From the NCBI GenBank assembly GCA_964493765.1, contig CAZBPK010000196.1:1-29323 (forward strand): 29,323 nt of DNA. Reading direction: 5' to 3'. Source of the stretch: CALLMJ01 sp964493765 (GTDB lineage: Bacteria > Bacteroidota > Bacteroidia > J057 > CALLMJ01). The notes beneath the pieces were generated by a model that saw nothing but the letters and a program-made list of their open reading frames with translations, searched no databases and had not been told where the DNA came from. This document shows, piece by piece, positions 17,555 to 24,953 of the stretch (within the stretch, counting starts at the first letter, position 1; every line of letters starts with the position of its first letter). The position numbers and the translations under genes are program-made.

Positions 17555-18649
17555 TTACTTACAATTTTGAATTTTCTGAATAGTTCCTTTATAATTATTT
17601 GATGATTGCAGATTTAAACTCTCAAAAAGTTTTTTCGCTTCATTCAAAAATGGCATAGCCCTATTACAATTTTTGAGTTCATAATAACAACATGCAATAT
17701 TATACACTAAAATTGCATAATCTTGACTATTCTTACCCGTTAATTTTTCTTGTAAAGGCATAACTTCTTCCATCATTTTAGCCGCTTTTTCAAAATCTTG
17801 TTTATAGTAATAACTAAATGCCGCATCATTTAATACTGCAATGTACTCTTTGGAATTTTTTCCTTTAGTTTTTTCATAATATTTTTTGAGTTCTTCTATT
17901 AAGAAGTCGTATTGTGCAATGTTATTGGTAAGTAGAGCGAGGTCTGCGGATTGCTCTAAAACTAAACCATATTGCTTAGATTCTTTTCCATAATGTTTTT
18001 CAACAATGGATAAGGCTTCTGTAAAATACTTATTCGCTTTACCGTACATTTTTATTTGTTTAGAACATAGGGCAGTGTTTACCAAAAGGGAATAATAATC
18101 GGTTGTTCCGAGTATTTCTATATTTAGTAAAGGCTTAACTTCGTCGTATAATTTTAAGGCTTCTTCATATTTTTTTTGTTCAAATAGTTGGTCGGCTTGT
18201 ATAAGTTTATCGATAGCATTGAGAACTTCTTGGGGAAGTAATTTTCCATTACGGTCATATTGTTTGAGGTTTTTTATGTTTCCTTTATCATCAAAATCGA
18301 TTTCACGCATTTTATTTCCATTATCATGGTACCATACACAAAAACCTTTTAATTGATATACTACTTGTTCTTTTTCTTGAGCCACTTCGCCTTCAAAATG
18401 CATTTTTCCGTTACTTACGAAGTAATATTGGGTTTTTCCAATGGGCTTATCATCTTTATATTCTGCTATTCTGTAATAAAAGGCATCTTTAGGGGATTCC
18501 ACATTTTGATAGCCAGCATCATATAGTAAGGTCCATTTACCTTGTTTGCGATTTTGTGCATCTTTTTGATTGGGGTTTTGGGGAATATGTTGCCCCCATA
18601 GAAATGAATAAAAAAGTATGGTAACGATTAAAAAGATTAAATTTTTCAT
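17555..18649 (-). CDS. Exported TPR protein with MORN-like repeats
   Basis: A 364-residue protein with a signal peptide (about 1-19, ending LWG-Q). Residues about 20-130 hold MORN/YwqK-like strands (QGKWTLLYDAG, GKTQYYFVSNGKMHFEGE, NGNKMREIDFDDKGN, YDRNGKLLP). From about 140 to the end there are TPR repeats with the same GK-x-S-x-x-Y signature seen in the CHAT protein downstream. It lies 3 nt upstream of that gene, so the pair form one operon, and the shared repeat type suggests they bind each other or one common ligand. The ATG at 18649 sits 4 nt below a TAACTTTG box. No catalytic motif is seen, so a scaffold or sensor role is an inference. Confidence 0.78.
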   Translation of the reverse strand: MKNLIFLIVTILFYSFLWGQHIPQNPNQKDAQNRKQGKWTLLYDAGYQNVESPKDAFYYRIAEYKDDKPIGKTQYYFVSNGKMHFEGEVAQEKEQVVYQLKGFCVWYHDNGNKMREIDFDDKGNIKNLKQYDRNGKLLPQEVLNAIDKLIQADQLFEQKKYEEALKLYDEVKPLLNIEILGTTDYYSLLVNTALCSKQIKMYGKANKYFTEALSIVEKHYGKESKQYGLVLEQSADLALLTNNIAQYDFLIEELKKYYEKTKGKNSKEYIAVLNDAAFSYYYKQDFEKAAKMMEEVMPLQEKLTGKNSQDYAILVYNIACCYYELKNCNRAMPFLNEAKKLFESLNLQSSNNYKGTIQKIQNCK

Positions 18650-18653
18650 AAAA

Positions 18654-18661
18654 CAAAGTTA
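18654..18661 (-). promoter_or_regulatory. -7 box of the TPR/CHAT operon
   Basis: TAACTTTG on the minus strand matches the consensus and ends 4 nt before the ATG at 18649. The nearest TTTG upstream is 16 nt away, shorter than the usual 19-21. Confidence 0.5.
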
Positions 18662-18728
18662 GCAGGATTATCATTATCAAACGATACCCAAAATAATGTT
18701 TTTCTTACTTTTTCGATTTTATTCATAA

Positions 18729-18858
18729 GGGCGTGCCCCTTGCTATGCTGCGGGTCGGGGTGCTACGGGCTTCGCTGTTCGCTTCGGCAATCCTTTAGAC
18801 ACTTTTTTCAAAAGTGTCTAAAGGCAGTGCCACTTCGTGCCCTTCGCATCCCTCACGC
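18729..18858 (+). repeat. Dispersed hairpin repeat, copy B (130 bp)
   Basis: It runs from GGGCGTGCCCCTTGCTATG to ATCCCTCACGC. The hairpin at 18792-18824 is a perfect 15-bp stem with a 3-nt TTC loop and arm CCTTTAGACACTTTT. Compared with copy A, three positions differ in one arm and all three are compensated in the other. It carries the CACTTCGTGCCC tail variant shared with copy D. The heptamer TTATTCA occurs at 18719-18725 and again at 18859-18865, possibly a target-site duplication with 3 nt between it and the left end. Confidence 0.9.
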
Positions 18859-18938
18859 TTATTCAACAACAAAAAATGTTATCTATTTGTTGAATGAAAA
18901 AGCATCAGAAAAAAGAATTGCAACCCAAAAAACAATTT

Positions 18939-19802
18939 TTATTTAATCAACACTCCAATACTGATTCCAGAAGTCAAAGAAAGTGGGAAATTTTTACCTC
19001 CAACAAAATGACTATGATAAAAATTAGGCAAATCCTCATACAAATTATTATAAATAGAGTTAGATTTTGTATTGGCAAATCCGTAACCAGCACCCACAAA
19101 CATATCTAATAAAACAACATCAGCAATTAACCATTGTTTACCAAGAGTTAAATTAATAGCTCCACTGAAATGAGTTCTATTTACTACATATTGAGTAGAA
19201 ACCAAAGTAAGAGGATCAAAAATATAATCTAACTGTTTATCTGAAAAGTAGGAGAAAGATATTTGAGGTCTAAAGTAGGTTCCAGCTAAGGGGTGTACTA
19301 ATCGTGTTCCTTTAGTATAAGTTAGTTGTTTGAACATCATTTTATTACCTATGGTTAAATAAGCACCTTTTTTTTCATCTTTAAAATCATCATAACGATT
19401 CGGTTTTACACCAATTCCAATTATTCCTGCTTTTGCCTCAAGTATTATACCAGACTGGATCCATCTTTGGTAACCAAATCCTAAATGCCTAACTAAAGGG
19501 GAAAAAGGATCAATCATAATAGCATTTTTTTTATGAGCATTGGGAGAAGCCGATACTTCTAATACATCCTTTTCAAATTGAATATTTTCACCATTTTCTA
19601 ATTGTATGCTGGATACATCGCGTCTATAGATTACATATATTGGACCCTCTAAATCGTTGAAATTTTTATATTTAATTTCATCTGGACCAATTTCAATGAT
19701 TTTTACTTCTAATTTAGCTTTATTGGTTTTCTGCAAAATATCTTGAGCAGATAAATTGAAACTCAAACCCATAACAAAAATCCACAAGAATAACTTTTTC
19801 AT
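18939..19802 (-). CDS. Exported protein, predicted outer-membrane beta-barrel, function unknown
   Basis: A 287-residue protein with a signal peptide (1-19, ending LSA-Q). Residues about 28-75 form a small domain often seen in Bacteroidota (KLEVKIIEIGPDEIKYKNF, then a GPIYVIYRRDVSSIQLENG block). From about 95 the sequence turns into alternating amphipathic strands rich in G, F and Y (GFGYQRW, GAYLTIGNKMMF, FVGAGYGFAN) and ends on a hydrophobic strand (GISIGVLIK), which is what an outer-membrane barrel looks like. The role is unknown. It stands alone between repeat copies B and C and is divergent from the next gene. A degenerate -7 box, TAATTTTA, is upstream. Confidence 0.72.
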   Translation of the reverse strand: MKKLFLWIFVMGLSFNLSAQDILQKTNKAKLEVKIIEIGPDEIKYKNFNDLEGPIYVIYRRDVSSIQLENGENIQFEKDVLEVSASPNAHKKNAIMIDPFSPLVRHLGFGYQRWIQSGIILEAKAGIIGIGVKPNRYDDFKDEKKGAYLTIGNKMMFKQLTYTKGTRLVHPLAGTYFRPQISFSYFSDKQLDYIFDPLTLVSTQYVVNRTHFSGAINLTLGKQWLIADVVLLDMFVGAGYGFANTKSNSIYNNLYEDLPNFYHSHFVGGKNFPLSLTSGISIGVLIK

Positions 19803-19859
19803 AAGACAGTGATTTTATGTTGTAAAATTATAAATTTATTTGAAACTTATAACAAATTT

Positions 19860-19890
19860 TTTGCCAAAAAAGAAAAAAAACCTAAATTTG
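19860..19890 (+). promoter_or_regulatory. Promoter of the membrane protein/zinc-finger operon
   Basis: TTTG (19860-19863), 19 nt, then TAAATTTG (19883-19890) is a perfect consensus promoter. The ATG at 19895 follows after only 4 nt, so the message should be leaderless. Confidence 0.68.
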
Positions 19891-19894
19891 CAGT

Positions 19895-20659
19895 ATGAGT
19901 GATTGGTCTGAATATTGGAGAAACCGTAAATTAATAGAAGACATTGCATTACAAAAAAAAATTAATCGTAAAATGTCATTGCAAGATTGGGAAGTTTTTC
20001 TCAATTCTCTTAATCATTATGCGTATTTAGCCAGAAGAATTAAAAATTGGTATAGTTTTTTAATGTGGCTTTTAATCGCATTTGTATTTTTTAGTGCGGT
20101 TTTGATGAGTTGGATCATTCTTATTCCTTCAGCTCTTTTACTAATATTTGTAATTATTCAAAGAAAAAAAATACATACTTTCTCTAACAGTAAAAACATT
20201 CAAACATTTGTTATTCCTTTTATTTATTATTTAAAAAATGATGTTTGGGAAGAATCTATTTTGCATTTAGAAATTGATTTGAATCCGGGTTTTACTATTG
20301 GTAAATATAATGCACAAAATAATACTTATACTTTTCAATGGCTGAAAGGAAAAACACGATTGATGGATGGTAGTGAAATTCAATTTATAATTACTGATTT
20401 AAGAAAAAGATTTACTGTAACCAACCGTTCTTTATCAGGAAAATACAAAACTAAAACCAAATATAAAATTGTAACTAAATACAAAATATTTTTATCATGG
20501 GATAAAAGGCGTTATCCTAAAGAAATTGGTGAGGCGCCTCCTAAATTCAAATTAAAATCTAAACAAAAGGGTAAGGAAATGAATACCGTTTTTGATCCTG
20601 TTGCTTATTCCGCTGCATTCAAAGATGCATATAAGGTTTTATCCAAAAAAGTAGCTTAA
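19895..20659 (+). CDS. Two-helix membrane protein of unknown function
   Basis: A 254-residue protein. A charged amphipathic N-terminus (MSDWSEYWRNRKLIEDI) precedes two hydrophobic helices at about 53-71 and 72-89 joined by a very short turn. A C-terminal domain of about 165 residues follows, presumably cytoplasmic since RKK flanks the second helix. That domain contains beta-type strands (HLEIDLNPGFTIGKYN, EIQFIITDLRKRFTV) and a lysine/tyrosine-rich repeat (KYKTKTKYKIVTKYKIF at about 183-199). I do not recognise a family. The gene is followed after 4 nt by a small zinc-finger gene, so the two proteins probably work together. The start is fixed by the promoter just upstream. Confidence 0.75.
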   Translation: MSDWSEYWRNRKLIEDIALQKKINRKMSLQDWEVFLNSLNHYAYLARRIKNWYSFLMWLLIAFVFFSAVLMSWIILIPSALLLIFVIIQRKKIHTFSNSKNIQTFVIPFIYYLKNDVWEESILHLEIDLNPGFTIGKYNAQNNTYTFQWLKGKTRLMDGSEIQFIITDLRKRFTVTNRSLSGKYKTKTKYKIVTKYKIFLSWDKRRYPKEIGEAPPKFKLKSKQKGKEMNTVFDPVAYSAAFKDAYKVLSKKVA

Positions 20660-20663
20660 AATT

Positions 20664-21062
20664 ATGGGAAGATGCTGTAAAAAAAGAGGAATCTGGGTAA
20701 CCAAACAGTGCGAAAATGCAGCTTTTACTTTTTGCACTAATTGTAAACAACCCGCTTGCACAGAACATTTATCTGTCAATAGTAGAAGAGAATTTGTTTG
20801 TATAGATTGTTTATCAACTTCTCTTCCTAGTTATGTTATTGAGGATTTCAAAGAAGGAGATGTAGAAAATTTTGTATATTACATGGCGAGTTTGTCAAAT
20901 CGTTTTAAAAATTTACAATACCAAGGGGAAGGAATTGGTTTTAATATTATTCCAATAGAAAAACTCTATAATTTTAATAAATACGATGCATTAGGATTTC
21001 GCCAAGAGTATGTTCAATATTATGATGATAACGATACCTCCGCAAATTTATATGATAGCTAA
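20664..21062 (+). CDS. Small cysteine-rich protein with B-box-like zinc finger
   Basis: A 132-residue protein. Potential zinc ligands are clustered in the first 50 residues: C4, C5, C16, C24-x2-C27, C32, H35 and C46-x2-C49. The spacing CxxC...CxxH...CxxC recalls B-box or treble-clef fingers with two zinc sites, which usually mediate protein contacts. The second half is acidic and aromatic (EDFKEGDVENFVYYMASL and a DDNDTSANLYDS tail) with no motif I know. It is the second gene of an operon with the membrane protein 4 nt upstream. A role as a soluble partner of that protein is inferred from position only. Confidence 0.72.
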   Translation: MGRCCKKRGIWVTKQCENAAFTFCTNCKQPACTEHLSVNSRREFVCIDCLSTSLPSYVIEDFKEGDVENFVYYMASLSNRFKNLQYQGEGIGFNIIPIEKLYNFNKYDALGFRQEYVQYYDDNDTSANLYDS

Positions 21063-21305
21063 AAATTCTTTGCGATTTTAGGCTGTAATTCAAATTCTTG
21101 TGAAGTTATTAAACCTTTCTTTGATATTCAGATATGGAATTGAAAATTTTCCAGTTTATCTAAAACTACTATTTTAATTACGGTGCAATTTTTGCAAACT
21201 TAAAAAGAATTTTATAAATGGAATAGATTAGGTTATTAAGTAATTGAAAACCAATATTTTTCTTGAACTCAAAAAAGAAGTGAATGTAAATTCAAGTATT
21301 CATTT
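21063..21305. other. Intergenic stretch without a recognised gene
   Basis: AT-rich sequence between the zinc-finger gene and repeat copy C. The longest open frame I noticed starts at 21134 and has 9 codons. I see no terminator stem, no promoter with both boxes and no homology to the flanking genes. With copy C (21306-21430) and the short tail to 21455 it makes a 393-bp gap between genes. Confidence 0.5.
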
Positions 21306-21430
21306 GGGCGTGTCCCTTGCTATTCTGCGGGTCGGGCTACTTCGGGCTTCGCTGTTCGCTTCGGCAATCCTTTTTCCACTTTTTTCAAAAGTGTAAAAAG
21401 GCAGTGCTAAACCCTTCGTATCCCTCACGC
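21306..21430 (+). repeat. Dispersed hairpin repeat, copy C (125 bp)
   Basis: It runs from GGGCGTGTCCCTTGCTATT to ATCCCTCACGC. The hairpin at 21369-21401 has arms CCTTTTTCCACTTTT and AAAAGTGTAAAAAGG, one mismatch in 15 pairs, with the same TTC loop. It has the TAAACCC tail variant of copy A. Its CACGC end lies 25 bp beyond the stop of the restriction-modification gene. Confidence 0.9.
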
Positions 21431-21455
21431 TTAAACAGAATTTCATAATTCTTTT

Positions 21456-23894
21456 TTACAACTTCAAAAATCCGTATTCATAAACCTTCGGTTCAATTTT
21501 TGCTCCTAATACTCGTATTTTTAAACGTAAAGCATCCATCAATTCATTATATTGTTTATCTGAACTTTTGTTATTCATATTTCCCTTTTCATTCCTTCCT
21601 TGAAAATACTCTTTAATATCGTAAAATGAAGCATTGACAGGAACCTTTGGCTTACTTTGATAATATCTCCATAATTTACGACCTATATCTAAAATGGATT
21701 GTGCTTCCTGAGAAAATTTTAAAGGCATTTCATAATGCTTTTTGGGTTCGTTGACACTAAAAATATCTAATGGATTATCATTAGGGTTTATTTTACCTTT
21801 GATAAACTGATTCATAAAGTTGCTATCAAATCGTTCTCTTGCATTAACTTCCTGCTCTGAAAACGGTATCCAATGATTAATTCCTACCTTTGAACTAATA
21901 TGATTTTGATGATGAAACAAAGTATAAACCAAGCAATCATTTTGAAATTCTGCATCTGTTTTCCAACCATCATTGGGGTATAAAAATTGGTCACGGTCAT
22001 TGAGCCAAGTGGCTTTAATGCAGTGGCGAACAGCAAAGTAAATAGTTGTAATGAGTAAATTGTTCTTGTTAATTAGAAAATACTTTCCGTGTCTTTTTCC
22101 TTTGAGATTTTGAACAGCAACAAAGTTATTATTTTGAAAATCTGGTGCATCAGCGACTAATACACCGATAAAACCATTTTCATTAGCTTTATACTGATTT
22201 AAGAAATCGTTAATTCTACCTTTTTCGTTGTCATAAGAATAAAAAGTTTTATTCAAAATCAATTTTCCTTCTGTATCAAAAACATCTGCTTTAAAACTTT
22301 CAAATTGCTCTTTTGTTTTCGTATCCCAAATGAAAAAACCAATAGGAAAACCGCCTTTTACGTTATCAAAGGTATGGGCAGGAACAACAAACATTTTTTT
22401 TAGAGAAGCTAAAAAATGGGCTCTAAAAGTTTGAGAATTGGTAGCACAAAGAACTTTTAATGTGGAAAATTGAGCAATTAAGCAATTAGATAGTTCAAAA
22501 TATATCCTTGCAAGAAATTGAGCAAACAATTCCGCACCTACTTTTTTTAACTTTGAATAATACTTTGTATAAGTTTTAGTATCCTTGATACCGCTTCTTG
22601 AAATACTTATTAGCCCGTTACTCTCAGCGTAAGGCGGATTAATATAAATGACCAATTTTTTTCTTTTTTCTGGGTGGCTAATGATTTTGTAAAGGCTATC
22701 AGGAATTTTACCGCCCTTTGAAACCGGTATGAAATCATCATTCAAAAAATCAAATTGGAATACATGGTCAGGAACTAAATTCGCACCGTTTTGAATACGG
22801 TCATGAATAACATCAACGTCTTGTTTATCTAATGTAGAAGCATAAATATTGTATTTATTCGTTAATCCATTTAATAAATTACCCGTTCCTGCTGCACAAT
22901 CCCAAATGCAGTATTCATCTTGCCAATTTTCACCCAAATAGTCTTTTAAATATTTTTGTGAAAGCTCTACCCATATCTGAGGAGTAAAGAAACTTCCTTT
23001 TCTTTCCCTTATATCTTGTGGAACTAATAAATCCCTTCTTTCTATAATATAATCCCAATAATCTTCCCTTGGTGGACGTTCATATTTATTCCAAAATTGG
23101 GTATGAGCTACTTGATTATCCGTAAAGTCGGTTTTCAAACTGCTAAACATACCCATAGAATTGATTTTTCTATCCACTAAATAATGGTCTTTTTTGAGTA
23201 TAACAAACAATTTTTCTTTGAGTGTATAATTTTCGGATGAAAGTAAATCAGCAAGATAAAAATCACCATCAATAATACCATTCTTTTTGGCAATATCCCA
23301 ATTGACAGCAATAGTCGGTTTCACGGTTTTTAACCATTTATTGTAAATGATGATAAAGTTGTTTTTGTCAATGTGAGTTTTAGATACACCCAATTTACAG
23401 GCTGTCAGATTGGTTTTGATGAACTTTCTGAGTTCAAGATCATCATGAATAAAGAAGTATAACAAAGCTTTGCTTTCAATCACTGATTTAACTTTATCAT
23501 GAATCAATTGAAATTCTTTGGTATCATGATTAGAGGGAGTTACATTCCAGTTAAAATCGTTGAGGTAAAAAATTTCTTGAACGTCATTATAAGGAATAAA
23601 AGCTATTTTTTCAGCATCAAAAGCACCTAAATAGGAAGGTGGTAAGAATTTATCAAAGGTTCTGGCTTTGCCAATAGTAAGAATAAGTTGTACAAGGGAT
23701 TTGAAAATATCGGAAGAACCTTTTTTAGCTTCAGCCCAAAGCAAAGAATCGGTTTCAAAAATATCTTTATGGGATTGATGAAAAGCAACGCAAAAATCTA
23801 CATTACCAATAATTTGGGTACAATCATAAATCCAGAAATAATCTTGAGCAACTTTATTTTTGAGTTCTTCTTCTTTGACGTTGGAATATTTCAT
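21456..23894 (-). CDS. Type IIG-like restriction-modification enzyme (nuclease and N6-adenine methylase in one chain)
   Basis: An 812-residue protein. The N-terminus has a likely PD-(D/E)xK nuclease site, D33 followed by E55-A-K57 in LLWAEAKKG, with a helix after it (FKSLVQLILTIGKAR). A helical connector follows. The methylase domain has GSFFTPQ at 300-306 (motif X-like), the SAM-binding DCAAGTGNL at 332-340 (motif I) and the catalytic NPPY at 419-422 (motif IV, adenine N6 type). The C-terminal 300 residues would hold target recognition. Nuclease, methylase and specificity in one chain fit type IIG. No separate nuclease or specificity gene is nearby. The ATG sits 4 nt below a TATATTTG box. 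The gene is bracketed by copies C and D in opposite orientation, as expected for a mobile or exchangeable cassette. The nuclease assignment is less certain than the methylase. Confidence 0.85.
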   Translation of the reverse strand: MKYSNVKEEELKNKVAQDYFWIYDCTQIIGNVDFCVAFHQSHKDIFETDSLLWAEAKKGSSDIFKSLVQLILTIGKARTFDKFLPPSYLGAFDAEKIAFIPYNDVQEIFYLNDFNWNVTPSNHDTKEFQLIHDKVKSVIESKALLYFFIHDDLELRKFIKTNLTACKLGVSKTHIDKNNFIIIYNKWLKTVKPTIAVNWDIAKKNGIIDGDFYLADLLSSENYTLKEKLFVILKKDHYLVDRKINSMGMFSSLKTDFTDNQVAHTQFWNKYERPPREDYWDYIIERRDLLVPQDIRERKGSFFTPQIWVELSQKYLKDYLGENWQDEYCIWDCAAGTGNLLNGLTNKYNIYASTLDKQDVDVIHDRIQNGANLVPDHVFQFDFLNDDFIPVSKGGKIPDSLYKIISHPEKRKKLVIYINPPYAESNGLISISRSGIKDTKTYTKYYSKLKKVGAELFAQFLARIYFELSNCLIAQFSTLKVLCATNSQTFRAHFLASLKKMFVVPAHTFDNVKGGFPIGFFIWDTKTKEQFESFKADVFDTEGKLILNKTFYSYDNEKGRINDFLNQYKANENGFIGVLVADAPDFQNNNFVAVQNLKGKRHGKYFLINKNNLLITTIYFAVRHCIKATWLNDRDQFLYPNDGWKTDAEFQNDCLVYTLFHHQNHISSKVGINHWIPFSEQEVNARERFDSNFMNQFIKGKINPNDNPLDIFSVNEPKKHYEMPLKFSQEAQSILDIGRKLWRYYQSKPKVPVNASFYDIKEYFQGRNEKGNMNNKSSDKQYNELMDALRLKIRVLGAKIEPKVYEYGFLKL

Positions 23895-23898
23895 TTCA

Positions 23899-23906
23899 CA
23901 AATATA
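23899..23906 (-). promoter_or_regulatory. -7 box of the restriction-modification gene
   Basis: TATATTTG on the minus strand matches the consensus and ends 4 nt before the ATG at 23894. No TTTG is present at -33 spacing. Confidence 0.5.
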
Positions 23907-23942
23907 ATGATTAAATCAATAACAACTTTAACTTGAGGGTAA

Positions 23943-24009
23943 GCGTGAGGGAAACGAAGGGCAGGAAGTGGCACTGCCTTTTAACGCTTTTGGAAAAAGT
24001 GGAAAAAGG
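23943..24009 (-). repeat. Dispersed hairpin repeat, copy D (truncated, 67 bp)
   Basis: On the plus strand it begins GCGTGAGGGAAACGAAGGGCAG and stops at the far edge of the hairpin (arms 23977-23991 and 23995-24009). The GGATTGCC...GGGCACGCCC half present in the other copies is missing. The hairpin has decayed, with several mismatches between CCTTTTAACGCTTTT and AAAAGTGGAAAAAGG. The tail is of the copy-B type. The sucD terminator begins 2 bp later. Confidence 0.8.
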
Positions 24010-24011
24010 AT

Positions 24012-24039
24012 AAAAAGCTGCCTTATTAAAAGGCAGCTT
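24012..24039 (-). terminator. Intrinsic terminator of sucD
   Basis: On the minus strand AAGCTGCCTT (24039-24030) pairs perfectly with AAGGCAGCTT (24024-24015) over a 5-nt loop and runs into TTTTT. It lies 24 nt beyond the sucD stop. Confidence 0.87.
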
Positions 24040-24063
24040 CACTATTAATGAATAGATAATTAA

Positions 24064-24942
24064 TTAAATTTTGATACCCAAAACTTTAGCTAAAGTAGAA
24101 CCAATTTCAGCGGGAGATTCAACAACTGTAATACCACAAGCTTGCATTACAGCCATTTTATCTTTAGCGGCACCTTTACCACCGGCAATAATAGCACCTG
24201 CATGTCCCATTCTTCTACCAGGAGGAGCAGTTTGCCCCGCAATAAAACCTACTAGAGGCTTTTTGAAATGATCTTTAGCCCATTCAGCAGCAATTTCTTC
24301 ATTATTTCCGCCAATTTCTCCAATCATGATTACTGCATCTGTGTTGGGGTCTTCATTAAAAATTTTTAAAATATCTAAGTGAGTAGAACCGATGATAGGG
24401 TCTCCACCTATTCCCACACAAGTAGATTGACCTAAACCAATTTTGGTTATTTGGTCAACAGTTTCATAAGTTAAGGTACCAGAACGACTTACTACACCAA
24501 TTCTACCGGGATTGTGAATAAAACCGGGCATAATACCTACTTTACATTCACCGGGAGTAATCACACCAGGACAGTTAGGACCAATTAATCTAACGCCTCT
24601 GTCTGAGATGTATTTTTTGGCATAAATCATATCTTGAACGGGGATACCCTCAGTGATACAAATGACTAATTCAATACCAGCATCAGCAGCTTCCATAATA
24701 GCTTCAGCGGCAAATGCTGGAGGTACAAAAATGATGGATACATTGGCACCTGTTGCTTTTACAGCAGCATCAACCGTATTAAATACAGGTTTATTCAAAT
24801 GGGTTTGTCCACCTTTTCCGGGTGTAACACCACCTACTAAATTCGTTCCGTACTCAATCATTTGAGTTGCATGCAAGGTTCCTTCACTACCCGTAAAGCC
24901 TTGAACAATTACTTTGGAATTTTTGTTAACTAAAATACTCAT
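24064..24942 (-). CDS. sucD: Succinyl-CoA synthetase (ADP-forming), alpha subunit
   Basis: This TCA-cycle enzyme makes ATP and succinate from succinyl-CoA together with SucC. The 292 residues match the family. The CoA-binding Rossmann part opens with VIVQGFTGSEGT (11-22), followed by PGKGGQTH at 41-48. GPNCPGVI is at 121-128, and the phosphorylated histidine is H247 in RRMGHAGAI. sucC is not in the window; alpha and beta genes are commonly apart in Bacteroidota. It lies 11 nt after the epimerase gene and probably shares its transcript. The AT-rich 11-nt gap holds no promoter. A strong terminator follows. Confidence 0.96.
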   Translation of the reverse strand: MSILVNKNSKVIVQGFTGSEGTLHATQMIEYGTNLVGGVTPGKGGQTHLNKPVFNTVDAAVKATGANVSIIFVPPAFAAEAIMEAADAGIELVICITEGIPVQDMIYAKKYISDRGVRLIGPNCPGVITPGECKVGIMPGFIHNPGRIGVVSRSGTLTYETVDQITKIGLGQSTCVGIGGDPIIGSTHLDILKIFNEDPNTDAVIMIGEIGGNNEEIAAEWAKDHFKKPLVGFIAGQTAPPGRRMGHAGAIIAGGKGAAKDKMAVMQACGITVVESPAEIGSTLAKVLGIKI

Positions 24943-24953
24943 GTTAATTATAT

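Noticed and set aside
18861..18895. Inverted repeat ATTCAACAA / TTGTTGAAT as a terminator for the outer-membrane protein gene
   Set aside because: The loop is 17 nt, the stem is AT-rich, and no T tract follows in the minus direction; too weak to call.
13746..24009. Insertion sequence or integrated prophage
   Set aside because: No transposase, integrase, phage structural gene or tRNA attachment site is visible in the interval.
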